A DNA stretch of 64,000 nucleotides, from assembly GCA_963724065.1 (NCBI GenBank), contig CAVRTB010000006.1, positions 124,001 to 188,000 on the forward strand, in the 5' to 3' direction. The notes beneath the pieces were generated by a model. That model did no database searches, was not told the DNA's origin, and saw only the letters and a list, made by a program, of their open reading frames with translations. The position numbers were made by a program, and so were the translations under genes. Of this stretch, positions 8,801-15,253 are shown in pieces; within the stretch, counting starts at the first letter, position 1; each line of letters opens with the position of its first letter. This DNA is from DASRIA01 sp963724065 (GTDB taxonomy: Bacteria; Actinomycetota; Thermoleophilia; Solirubrobacterales; JBBDJG01).

Positions 8801-11189
8801 CGTTCGCGATCGTGCCCAGGTCGCAGGTGACCGTGCCGGACGACTCGGTGCAGGTCCCCTGAGAGGGCGTTGCCGAGTCGAACGTCACGCCGCTCGGCAG
8901 CGTGTCGGTCAGCGTCACGCCGGTGGCCCCCGACGGCCCGGCGTTGGCGACCGTGAGCGTGTACGTGAGGAGCTGCCCCACGAGCACCGGGTCGGGAGCG
9001 TCGGACTTCGTCAACGAGAGGTTCGCGGATGCGGTAACGGTGGTCTCGGCGCTTGCTCCGTTGTTGGCGGTGTTGGGGTCACCGGTGAGCGACGTCACGT
9101 TCGCCTGGTTGGTGATCGTGGCGACGTTCTGGGGCGTGACGTTGATCGCGACGCTCGCGCTGGCGGTGTTCGCCAGGGTCCCGAGCGAGCACGTGACGGT
9201 GCCGGACGCCTGCGAGCAGCTCCCCTGGGTCGGCGTCGCGGAGTTGAAGGTCACGCCCGCGGGCAGGGTGTCGGTGATCGTGATGCCGGTGGCGCTCGAG
9301 GGCCCGGCGTTGCTGACGGAGACGTTGTAGGTGAGCTGGGAACCGACCGCGGCGGGATCGGGCGTGTCGGTCTTCGTGAGCGCCAGGTCCGCGGCCGGGT
9401 TGACGGTGGTCGACGCGCTCGCGCTGTTGTTGCCCGTGCTCGGGTCGTTCACATTGGACGCGACGGTCGCCGTGTTGCTGATCGAGCCGGTCGACTGCGG
9501 CCGGCCCTTGATCTGGATCGTCGGAGTCGCCCCGTTGCCGACGGTGCCGAGCTGGCAGGTGACGGTGCCGCTCGTCTGCGAGCACATTCCCTGCGACGGG
9601 GTCGCGGAGTCGAAGATCATCCCGGCGGGCAGCGTGTCGGTGACTACCGTCCCGGTCGCGGCGCGCGGCCCCGCATTGCCGACGGTGAGGTTGTAGGTGA
9701 CCTGCTGGCCGACCAGCACCGGGTCGGGCGAGTCGGCGTTCGTGATCGACAGGTTCGCGTTCTGTGCGGGCGCGTTGTAGGTGATCGGGTCGAACGTCCG
9801 TCCGAGCTCGTCCGTCGGCGTCACGGTCACCGACGTACCGCTCACGCTGACGCTCAAGAAGTGGTGCACGCGATCCTTCGTTGCCGGAACCGGTCCGGCG
9901 CCGCAGGCGCTGCCGACGTTCGACTGGTTCGACCAGCCGACCCCATATGCGTCGGTCGCACCGCATCCGCCGTTGGCCCCGACCGACTCCAGGTTCGCGC
10001 CGCCGCCTCCGGTGATGTGGGTCGGGATGCCGCCCGACGGTGCGGTGTGGCGCTGGTAGTTGTGCGCATGGCCGTTGAAGCCGGCCGTCACGTCGTAGAG
10101 CTTCAGCAGCCCCTCGAGGGAGTTCGCTCCCTGGAGGTAGGTGTCCGGGCCGCTCTCACTCGAGTCCGACTTGAGCGGGTAGTGCCAGAAGGCGAACCGC
10201 AACGCGCGCGGGTTGTTGGCGAGGTCGTTCGCGAGCCACTGGTATTGCGGCGAGTTCGGCCCCCAGTGGTTGTCGAAGTCGTTCTTGAACGGCGTCGCCG
10301 TACCGGAGTTCGTGTCGTCCCATGCGGTGGTAAGTACGTAAAACCGCGCCAGCCCGGCATCGAAGGCGTACCAGCCGCTCGGGTAGTTCGCCGACGTCGT
10401 GCCGTTCTGGCAGCAATACGTGTCCGTCTGGTAGCGGCCGCTCGAGGTGGCGACCGCGGTGTCCTGTGGCCAGTTGGTCAGCAGGATCGAGTTGTTGTAG
10501 TCGTGGTTGCCGAGCGCGGGGAATAGCGGAAGCGACGCACCCGCGACCTTCCAGTAATTCGGCCCGAAGACGGCGCTCGTGTTGTCGCCCACCTGATAGA
10601 GGTCGCCGTAATCCTTCTGGCTGCCGCTCTCGTAGGCGTTGTCGCCGGTCGTGACCGCGAACCGCGCGCCGCTCTGCGCGATCTGCGAGATCACGTTCGC
10701 CTGGTTCGGGTTGCCGGCGGCGAGGGTCTTCCCCCAGTCGCCGAAGACGGCGAACTTGAACGGCGCGCTCGATCCCGCGGGCATCTGCGTCGTGAAGACC
10801 GGAGAGGCATCGGTGCCGAGCAGGTCGAGCTGGCCGCTGCCGAAGAAGAGGCGGTAGCAGTACTGCGTGTTGGCGGCGAGGCCCGCGATCTGGGCCTTCC
10901 ACTGGTACTCGGAGATCCCGTTGACGAGGATGAAGGTGCGCGTAGCCGTGACCGCGCTGGTGTCGCAGGTGCCGCCTACCGGGCCGTACTTGACGGTCGC
11001 GCTCGTGGACGAGATGTCCGTGCCGAAGTTGACCATCACGGACGTGCCGACGAGGTCCGTGAGGTACGGGTAGCGCTTCAGCTTCGCGTCGAACGCCGCC
11101 GAGGAACCCGACGGCAACAGGCAGAGCGCGGCCACCGCCAAAAGCGTGACCACCCCCAACACCCTGCCTCGCATCATGCGCTGCCTCAA
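2889..11189 (-). CDS. Giant secreted metallophosphatase with 17 DUF11 repeats and a C-terminal PRPKGA-type domain
   Basis: A 2766-residue exported protein. A TTG at 11189 is the likely start: AAGGAG sits 5 bases upstream, and the signal peptide MMRGRVLGVVTLLAVAALC follows 4 codons later. The mature N-terminus (KLKRYPYLTDLVGTSVMVNF) is the Fn3-like domain of purple acid phosphatases. A metallophosphatase domain follows with its ligand motifs: FGDWG, GDNAY, GNHDY, FWHYPL and GHAHNYQRH. Next come 17 repeats of about 122 residues, each starting like DLSLTKSDSPDPVLxGQxLTYTL (DUF11, Ig-like). The last 200 residues are the same domain as in the two preceding secreted proteins. Known purple acid phosphatases hydrolyse phosphomonoesters; activity here is inferred from intact motifs. 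The repeat stalk probably holds the enzyme away from the cell. No LPXTG motif or C-terminal membrane segment is visible. Confidence 0.9.
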   Translation of the reverse strand: MRQRMMRGRVLGVVTLLAVAALCLLPSGSSAAFDAKLKRYPYLTDLVGTSVMVNFGTDISSTSATVKYGPVGGTCDTSAVTATRTFILVNGISEYQWKAQIAGLAANTQYCYRLFFGSGQLDLLGTDASPVFTTQMPAGSSAPFKFAVFGDWGKTLAAGNPNQANVISQIAQSGARFAVTTGDNAYESGSQKDYGDLYQVGDNTSAVFGPNYWKVAGASLPLFPALGNHDYNNSILLTNWPQDTAVATSSGRYQTDTYCCQNGTTSANYPSGWYAFDAGLARFYVLTTAWDDTNSGTATPFKNDFDNHWGPNSPQYQWLANDLANNPRALRFAFWHYPLKSDSSESGPDTYLQGANSLEGLLKLYDVTAGFNGHAHNYQRHTAPSGGIPTHITGGGGANLESVGANGGCGATDAYGVGWSNQSNVGSACGAGPVPATKDRVHHFLSVSVSGTSVTVTPTDELGRTFDPITYNAPAQNANLSITNADSPDPVLVGQQVTYNLTVGNAGPRAATGTVVTDTLPAGMIFDSATPSQGMCSQTSGTVTCQLGTVGNGATPTIQIKGRPQSTGSISNTATVASNVNDPSTGNNSASASTTVNPAADLALTKTDTPDPAAVGSQLTYNVSVSNAGPSSATGITITDTLPAGVTFNSATPTQGSCSQASGTVTCSLGTLANTASASVAINVTPQNVATITNQANVTSLTGDPNTANNGASAETTVTASANLSLTKSDAPDPVLVGQLLTYTLTVANAGPSGATGVTLTDTLPSGVTFDSATPSQGTCTESSGTVTCDLGTIANAGNASASIKIRPQSQGSITNTASVTSAAADTNLANNSASATTTVDPVADLAVTKSDSPDPVLVGQELTYTVGVQNTGPSAAPGVSMSDTLPAGVTFTSATPSQGTCSQSAGTVTCPLGTIANGASASVQIKVTPQSTGSITNQASAASSISDPNSANNTASAATTVSPAANLSLTKSDSPDPVLQGQQLTYTLGVSNAGPSSATGVSLSDTLPSGVTFDSATPSQGTCSQSAGTVTCPLGTIANGVSASVQIKVTPQSAGSITNNASVSSDVADPVPANNSASATTTVDPVADLAITKSDSPDPVASGQQLTYTLGISNAGPSGAAGVLVSDTLPSGVTFGSATPSQGSCSQAAGTVTCTLGTIASGASASVTINVTPSSGGTITNQASVSAATADPVLVNNSASASTTVDPVADLSLTKTDSPDPVLSGQRLTYTLLAHNAGPAGAPSVSLSDALPGGVTFVSATPTQGGCVRIGSTVTCALGTIASGADATVEIKVDTGAPGSITNEAVVVSTATDPNPADNSSSTTTTVKPVSDLGLTKTDSPDPVLAGELLTYTLGVSNAGPHGAAGVTLVDDLPNNADFDSATPSQGSCSESAGTVTCALGTVADAGSASVEIKVRPHIEGSVTNEASVSSDSGDLNQSNNSAGATTTVEPAADLELTKTDSPDPVLSGQELTYTLTVHNAGPSSTGGVALSDTLPAGVTFQSVTTNQGSCFRSGSTVLCSLGTFADNSTATIEIKVIANAVGTLTNIANVLGMTVDPDTADNGASADTTVLAAANLSLTKSDSPDPVQAGQQLTYTLGVQNAGPQAATGVSVTDTLPAGVQFESATPSQGTCSEASGTVTCALGTIANGAGASVEVKVRPQNGGEITNQASVASDQADPSPAGNSASESTTVQPVADLSLTKSDAPDPVLAGELITYTLSVHNAGPSSATAVQVTDNLPAGAAFDSATPSQGSCTEAAGIVTCALGTLAYDGDATIEIKVRQPNPGTSTNQASVSTTVSDPNSANDSASTDTTVDPAADLSLTKSDSPDPVMEGEQLTYTLTVANSGPQDAPAVQLTDTLPAGVTFDSATPSQGTCAESAGTVTCELGTVANGASADVQINVTPQGPGTITNQATVTSGVADPDSGDRSASAETTVDPVADLALTKSDAPDPVLAGAPLTYTLTVANSGPRDATNVVLADTLPATAVFDSATPSQGTCSQASGTVTCAFGTIPDAGTASAEIVVTPQEGGTITNEATLSSDQRDPTAGDRSASAETTVDPAADLELTKSDAPDPVLAGELLTYTLSVHNAGPSSAAAVQLTDTLPAGVNFDSATPSQGTCSEASGTVDCGLGTIADEATATVVIKVRPQEPGTITNQASVVALALDADTADNNASAETTVVAAADLSLTKSGSPDPVLLGGTLTYDLTVQNSGPQSATGVQVTDTLPAEVSFDSATPSQGTCSEASGTVTCALGTLADAESATVQILVTALSTGTIANQASVTSEVADPDAGDATAGTSTTVDPVADLLLTKTDTPDPAIAGEPLTYTVTVDNSGPSDAAGVVVTDDLPNDVTYGSATPSQGTCSESGGTVTCALGTIANAASASVDIAVTPQSPGSVTNDASVVSDAHDPVSGNNSATAVTEVSAIADLSLTKSDAPDPAVANELLTYTLSVHNAGPSGATSVSLTDTLPAGVTYLAAVPSQGTCSQSAGTVTCTLGTVASGAGATVTVKIRAPSAGTITNQASVSSSAGDPNSADNTASAQTQINAAVFYPRPKGATPLRVPLVPAYSQCTSPNAIHGPALEHPSCKPPARVSNYLTIGTPDANGAVANSSGFVRLATVINTTPTPNDVLISANITDVRCGAGVSTCAAANTVGGPDYTGELEVTYGLRLTDRRSGAGGGVAATVEDTSFPAAMACAATAGTTIGASCAVSTTANALLPGMVISGSRTLWQIGQVDVYDGGADGVASTAGNGLFATQGILVP
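3560..9756 (-). repeat. 17 in-frame tandem repeats of about 366 bp (DUF11) inside the giant phosphatase gene
   Basis: The GGGTC(G/C)GG(C/A)G motif encoding SPDP recurs at about 9720, 9358, 8989, 8626, 8260, 7891, 7528, 7158, 6788, 6427, 6060, 5697, 5330, 4964, 4594, 4231 and 3867, a mean spacing of 366 bases. Each unit carries LTYTL, NAGP or NSGP, DTLPAGV, SATPSQGTCS, GTVTCxLGT and a TNQASV segment. Neighbouring copies differ at many positions, so the array is diverged rather than newly amplified. Short blocks are nearly identical and could promote slippage or assembly collapse. Confidence 0.9.
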
Positions 11190-11335
11190 TGGCTCTCCTT
11201 GCCCGACGGCACCCCGCGACAACCGGTCGCAGACGTCCTCAGCCGCATACCCCCGCGGCTCGTGCGATCCTAACCGCCCCAGTTTGCGGGAATCAACCCC
11301 TGACGAAAGACTTTTTCACGGGCTCGCCGGCGGCG

Positions 11336-12214
11336 TCAGCGGGCGGCCGGGGGCGTCTCGCCCCAGACGTCCTTCTGCGACCGGTATGCGCGCTTGTCGA
11401 GTGCCAGCGCCTTCGCGCGGATCGCATCGAGGTCCGGACCGCTCAGCTTGGGCACCTCGACGAGAACCAGGACCTCGCGCTCCTTGCCGCCCTTGCCGGG
11501 TGCGGCGCGGATGTTGCCGACCTCGGGCGCGTAGTACTTGAGCTGGTGGCCGTCGCCGGGCTCGGCCGGGTTTGTCTCGTCGGTGACGAGCACGTCCTCG
11601 TAGCATCCGGTCGGGACGCAGTTGCGCTGACCGGTCCTGAACACCTTGGCGACGTCTTCGAAGCCGATCTTCGGCGCAAAGCCGTGGCGGTAGCTCGAGG
11701 TGCCGACCTGCGGATCCGCGCGCATGTGGACTCCTGCGCGCGCACCTTCGACGCCCGACAGCCAGGTGTCGGGTGCGGCCTCGAACTTGCCGTTCTCGTC
11801 GTACTCCTCCGGGTACTCGCCCATGTTCCAGACGTTGCCGTCATCGTCCTGGGCGAACAGCGCGAGCTCGCCTTCGAGCAACTTGCCGTCGTTGATGTCC
11901 TGGTCGTACATGACCCGGCTGCGGACGCCGTTGATCTCCTTGGTGAGGTCGGTGACGGTGAAGATCACCCGATGCGGTTGGCGGCCGGCGCCGCGATTGG
12001 ACTCTCCCTCGTAGATGAACTGCGTTCCGGGCACAAGCGGCGAGTACCTGTTGTCGATCGTGGTCGAGTCCGAGAAGTTCTCGCGATCGAAGCTTTTCTC
12101 CGTGGCGGGCTCCGCCTCGGTCTTGTCTTCGCCACACGCTGCGAGCGCAAGCGGCAGCGCAATCGCGACCACCGCCGCGACGATCGCGGCTGCCCGTCGT
12201 CGAAGGGCGCTCAT
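11336..12214 (-). CDS. Secreted lipoprotein of unknown function
   Basis: A 292-residue lipoprotein. The ATG at 12214 overlaps the stop of the upstream gene (ATGA), which sets the start. The signal peptide MSALRRRAAAIVAAVVAIAL ends in a lipobox ALAAC followed by GEDKTEAEP. The mature protein contains YSPLVPGTQFIYEGES, VIFTVTDLTKEINGVRSRVMYDQD, LAQDDDGNVWNMGEYPEEYD and a C-terminal KYYAPEVGNI. These resemble secreted proteins of many environmental bacteria with no known activity. It is translationally coupled to a second lipoprotein and lies at the end of the MacAB-like exporter operon, so it may be cargo or an accessory factor. That link rests on gene order only. Confidence 0.8.
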   Translation of the reverse strand: MSALRRRAAAIVAAVVAIALPLALAACGEDKTEAEPATEKSFDRENFSDSTTIDNRYSPLVPGTQFIYEGESNRGAGRQPHRVIFTVTDLTKEINGVRSRVMYDQDINDGKLLEGELALFAQDDDGNVWNMGEYPEEYDENGKFEAAPDTWLSGVEGARAGVHMRADPQVGTSSYRHGFAPKIGFEDVAKVFRTGQRNCVPTGCYEDVLVTDETNPAEPGDGHQLKYYAPEVGNIRAAPGKGGKEREVLVLVEVPKLSGPDLDAIRAKALALDKRAYRSQKDVWGETPPAAR

Positions 12215-13128
12215 GACTGCGTGGGCGGCTTGACCTGCTGGAGCAACTGCTGGTTCTCCTTGCGGAACTGCTCCTCGTACTGCGGCCGCACCTCTCGCTC
12301 GACCGGCTCGATCTCCTGCTTCTCGCACTCGAGGTCCGCGTTGGCGACCTTGACCTCCTCGGCCTGGAGCGATGCGAGTGCCGCACGGTCGTAGCTCGCG
12401 CCCTGCGGGATCGAGGACGTCCCGGCCCTCACGCCGCTGCCGACGATCGACTGGAAGCGCTCGGCGAGATCCTCATCGACCGCGTCTGGCTCCTCGTAGC
12501 GGTAGCCCTTCTCGAGCATGCAGGCCGACCACTTCTCGTTCGCCTTCACCATTCGCTGGTCCTGGATGATGCGCTCGTCGAGGCCGTCGAGCTTCTCGAC
12601 CAGCGACGTCAGCACAGCGGCACCCCCGAAGGCGGCGTCGCTCGCCTCCTTCGTGCAACCGCCGAGCTCGCTGAAGTCGCCGTTGTCGACCGCCTCCTGG
12701 AACGTCACGCCGGGGTTGTCCCCTCCGAGCGCGCGGTCGTAGGCGGTCCGATCGGCCGACGCGAGGCCGCTCCTGATCCGCTCGTTCGGGTCGGACTGCT
12801 GGTTGCCCTTGCCGAACAGGGTGCTGATCCCGTAGCCGAATTGCTTGGTGAACTCCTCGTCGGTTATGCGCGCCTTTCCGGTCACCGCCTGCTGCGCCGC
12901 GAAGGGGTCGACGGGCACGTACTCGAAGCCTTGGGTCTTCATGCACTCGCCGATGCGGTTCTCGACGCGCGCCTGGATCTCCTTCGCGCTGTCGCCACCG
13001 AAGCCAAGTGTGTCCTCGAGCTCCTGCGGAGGCTCGTTCGACTTGTTGTCATCACCGCAACCGGTCGCCAAGAGGGCCGCGACCCCCATCAGGACGAGCA
13101 GCAAAAGCCTCCGACGCAGCACCTGCAT
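12211..13128 (-). CDS. Secreted helical lipoprotein of unknown function
   Basis: A 305-residue lipoprotein. The start is taken as the ATG at 13128 because AAAGGA lies 6 bases upstream; ATGs at 13134 and 13149 are possible. The signal peptide MQVLRRRLLLLVLMGVAALL ends at lipobox ATGC, followed by GDDNKSNEPP. The mature part is charged and mostly helical, with Cys pairs in RIGECMKTQGFEYVPVD and KWSACMLEKGYRYEEPD. These two similar C-M-x-x-x-G-(F/Y) motifs about 150 residues apart suggest an internal duplication. Located 71 bases downstream of the ABC permease and overlapping the next lipoprotein by 4 bases, it is in the exporter operon. No known family was recognised. Confidence 0.8.
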   Translation of the reverse strand: MQVLRRRLLLLVLMGVAALLATGCGDDNKSNEPPQELEDTLGFGGDSAKEIQARVENRIGECMKTQGFEYVPVDPFAAQQAVTGKARITDEEFTKQFGYGISTLFGKGNQQSDPNERIRSGLASADRTAYDRALGGDNPGVTFQEAVDNGDFSELGGCTKEASDAAFGGAAVLTSLVEKLDGLDERIIQDQRMVKANEKWSACMLEKGYRYEEPDAVDEDLAERFQSIVGSGVRAGTSSIPQGASYDRAALASLQAEEVKVANADLECEKQEIEPVEREVRPQYEEQFRKENQQLLQQVKPPTQS

Positions 13129-13199
13129 AGACATTCCTTTCGTTCTCATCTTTCCCGCTGGGGGCGACAATAACTACAAGTTCTGGATCTGTCGCGTTT

Positions 13200-14477
13200 T
13201 TATGCGGTCCCGGCACGGAGCGCTTCAACGGGTTCCATGTTGGCCGCGCGCAACGACGGATAGGTCCCGGAGAGCAGGCCGATCAGCGCGCCCACGATCG
13301 GCGCCGCGAGCGGGATCATCGGGTCGAGCACCGGCGTCCAGGTGCGGCTCGCCGCGACGGCGACCACGACCAGGATCCCGAGGCTTGCGCCGATGATGCC
13401 GCCGAGCAGGCCCATCACCGTGCTCTCGATCAGGAACTGCGCGGCGATGTGGCGGCGCGCGGCACCGAGGGCGCGGCGCAGGCCGATCTCACCAACGCGC
13501 TCGAGCACCGACACGAGGGTCACGTTCGCGATTCCGAGCGCTCCGACGAGCAGCGAGACGCCGCCGAGCAGTAGGAAGAGGGCGTTCAGGTCGTTCTCCA
13601 CATTGCCGCGCAGTTGCTCGGGGTCGGGCGGAGCGGCCACGCGCAGGAGAGCCGGGTCGCTCGGGTTGAGCGCCTCCGGAGCTTGCCGCACGATCAGGTC
13701 CACGGCGCCGATCTGGGTCTCGATCTGCACCGAGCTCGGGGCCGCCAAGCCGAACTCCCGGCGGGCCGTGCCGTTCGGCAACGTCAACGACCCGAGCAGC
13801 GAGATCTGGCGCCCAACCTCGCCGACCAGCCCGATCACCTGGTAGAGGCGGTCGCCCAGGAAGATCGCCGGTTGCTGGTCGAGGTTCGTGATGCCGAGCC
13901 GTCGCGCCGCGTTCACGCCAAGCACCGCGACCCGGTCGCCGCGTTCGGAATGCGCGCGGTCCGGGAAGCGCCCGGCGATCAGCTTCGCGCGCACGGCACG
14001 CCACAGGCCCGGCGACGCGGCGCGCACCGGCAGCTGCACCTCGGTGCGGCCGAGCGGGTCGTTGATCGGTACGGAGCGCACGAGCGTGCCGCGGACGTTC
14101 ACCTCGGCGAGCGTCCCGGCCGCGGCTACTCCGTTGAGGCGCTTGATGCGCGCCTCGGAGTCCCAAGGGAGCACGTTCACGGCCGCGCCGCCGCTGCGCT
14201 GGGCCGCCGGCACGGGCGTCACGACCACGTCCGTCGCGGCGACCGCGTCGAACCGCCCGACGATCTGGTTGCCGGCCGTCTTCGACAAACCCATCGTGGC
14301 GACGAGGGCCGCGACCCCGATCACCGTCCCGAGCACGGTCAAGGCGACTCGCGCAGGGCGCGCCATGAGGCCGGCCGCCGCCTCGTTCACCAGGTCGCGC
14401 AACGCCATGCGCGGCTCCGCGAGCGCTCCAGCCGCGGCCTTCGGGCGGCGCGGAAGGCGCAGGGTCGGACGTCTCAT
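13200..14477 (-). CDS. MacB-like ABC transporter permease (FtsX domain)
   Basis: A 425-residue membrane protein. An N-terminal transmembrane helix (about 45-70, ARVALTVLGTVIGVAALVAT) is followed by a large extracytoplasmic MacB_PCD domain with QIVGRFDAVAATDVVVTPV. Three C-terminal helices (about 300-410) make up an FtsX domain containing LGIANVTLVSVLERVGEIGLRR-type sequence. This fits MacB or YknZ-type permeases with the ATPase on a separate chain. The start ATG overlaps the ATPase stop (ATGA), so the two are translationally coupled. With the ATPase (14474-15244) and adaptor (15254-17242) it should form a tripartite mechanotransmission-type exporter. The substrate is unknown; the two downstream lipoproteins are candidates only by position. 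Confidence 0.92.
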   Translation of the reverse strand: MRRPTLRLPRRPKAAAGALAEPRMALRDLVNEAAAGLMARPARVALTVLGTVIGVAALVATMGLSKTAGNQIVGRFDAVAATDVVVTPVPAAQRSGGAAVNVLPWDSEARIKRLNGVAAAGTLAEVNVRGTLVRSVPINDPLGRTEVQLPVRAASPGLWRAVRAKLIAGRFPDRAHSERGDRVAVLGVNAARRLGITNLDQQPAIFLGDRLYQVIGLVGEVGRQISLLGSLTLPNGTARREFGLAAPSSVQIETQIGAVDLIVRQAPEALNPSDPALLRVAAPPDPEQLRGNVENDLNALFLLLGGVSLLVGALGIANVTLVSVLERVGEIGLRRALGAARRHIAAQFLIESTVMGLLGGIIGASLGILVVVAVAASRTWTPVLDPMIPLAAPIVGALIGLLSGTYPSLRAANMEPVEALRAGTA

Positions 14478-15244
14478 CGCGTCACCTCGGTCAGCTCTCC
14501 GTCGACGATCCGCACGACGCGCCGCGCGTGGGCGGCGACATCCTCCTCGTGGGTGATCACGACGAGCGTGAGCCCGTCGCGCTCGAGCTCGTGAAAGAGC
14601 GCGAGCACCGACTCGGTATTGGTCGAGTCGAGATTCCCGGTCGGCTCGTCGCAGAGCAGCAGAGCGGGAGAGCCGAAGAGGGCGCGCGCGATCGCGACGC
14701 GCTGCTGCTCGCCGCCGGAGAGCTTCGTCGGCATGAAGTCGCGGCGGGGGCTCATCCCCACGCGCTCGAGCGCGGCTTCGGCGCGGGCGCGCCGGCCCTC
14801 GCGCTCCCCGCCTGCGTACACGTCCGCGAGCATCACGTTCTCGAGCGCTGTGCGGTGCCCGAGCAGGTGGAAGGTCTGGAACACGAAGCCGATCCGCCGC
14901 GCCCGCACCGAGGCGCGCTGCTCGTCGCTGAGGCCCGCGGCGTCGATGCCGTCGACCAGATACGTCCCCTCGGTCGGCCGGTCGAGGCAGCCGAGGATGT
15001 TCAGCAACGTGGACTTGCCGGACCCGGATGGCCCGATGATTGCGAGCCAGTCACCGCGGAAGACGGTCAAGTCGACGCTGCGCAGTGCCTGCACCGGGGG
15101 GTCGGTGCCGAAGGTGCGGCTGATCGAGCGCAGCTCGACGACCGGCTTCCTCTCGCTCGGCACGGGGGTCGCGTCGTCGGGCGGCGCCCACGAGGTGTCC
15201 GCCTGGGGGGTCAGCGTTCCGGTTTCGGGAGCGGGCTCGGCCAC
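14474..15244 (-). CDS. MacB/LolD-type ABC transporter ATPase
   Basis: A 256-residue cytoplasmic ATPase with all core motifs: Walker A GPSGSGKST (about residue 70), Q-loop FVFQTFHLL, signature LSGGEQQRVAIARAL (about 173), Walker B LLLCDEPTGNLD (about 195) and H-loop VVITHEED. The SGGEQQRVAIARAL and EPTGNLD forms are typical of the MacB/LolD/FtsE group. An N-terminal extension of about 35 Pro/Thr-rich residues precedes the domain and is unusual; the real start could be a later codon, but none with a better binding site is evident. The gene sits 9 bases after the adaptor and overlaps the permease gene by 4 bases. Confidence 0.93.
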   Translation of the reverse strand: MAEPAPETGTLTPQADTSWAPPDDATPVPSERKPVVELRSISRTFGTDPPVQALRSVDLTVFRGDWLAIIGPSGSGKSTLLNILGCLDRPTEGTYLVDGIDAAGLSDEQRASVRARRIGFVFQTFHLLGHRTALENVMLADVYAGGEREGRRARAEAALERVGMSPRRDFMPTKLSGGEQQRVAIARALFGSPALLLCDEPTGNLDSTNTESVLALFHELERDGLTLVVITHEEDVAAHARRVVRIVDGELTEVTR

Positions 15245-15253
15245 GACGTGGCT

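Noticed and set aside
3560..9756. Possible CRISPR or satellite array because of regular spacing
   Set aside because: The 366-base periodicity is in frame and encodes DUF11 domains; no short direct repeats with unique spacers exist.
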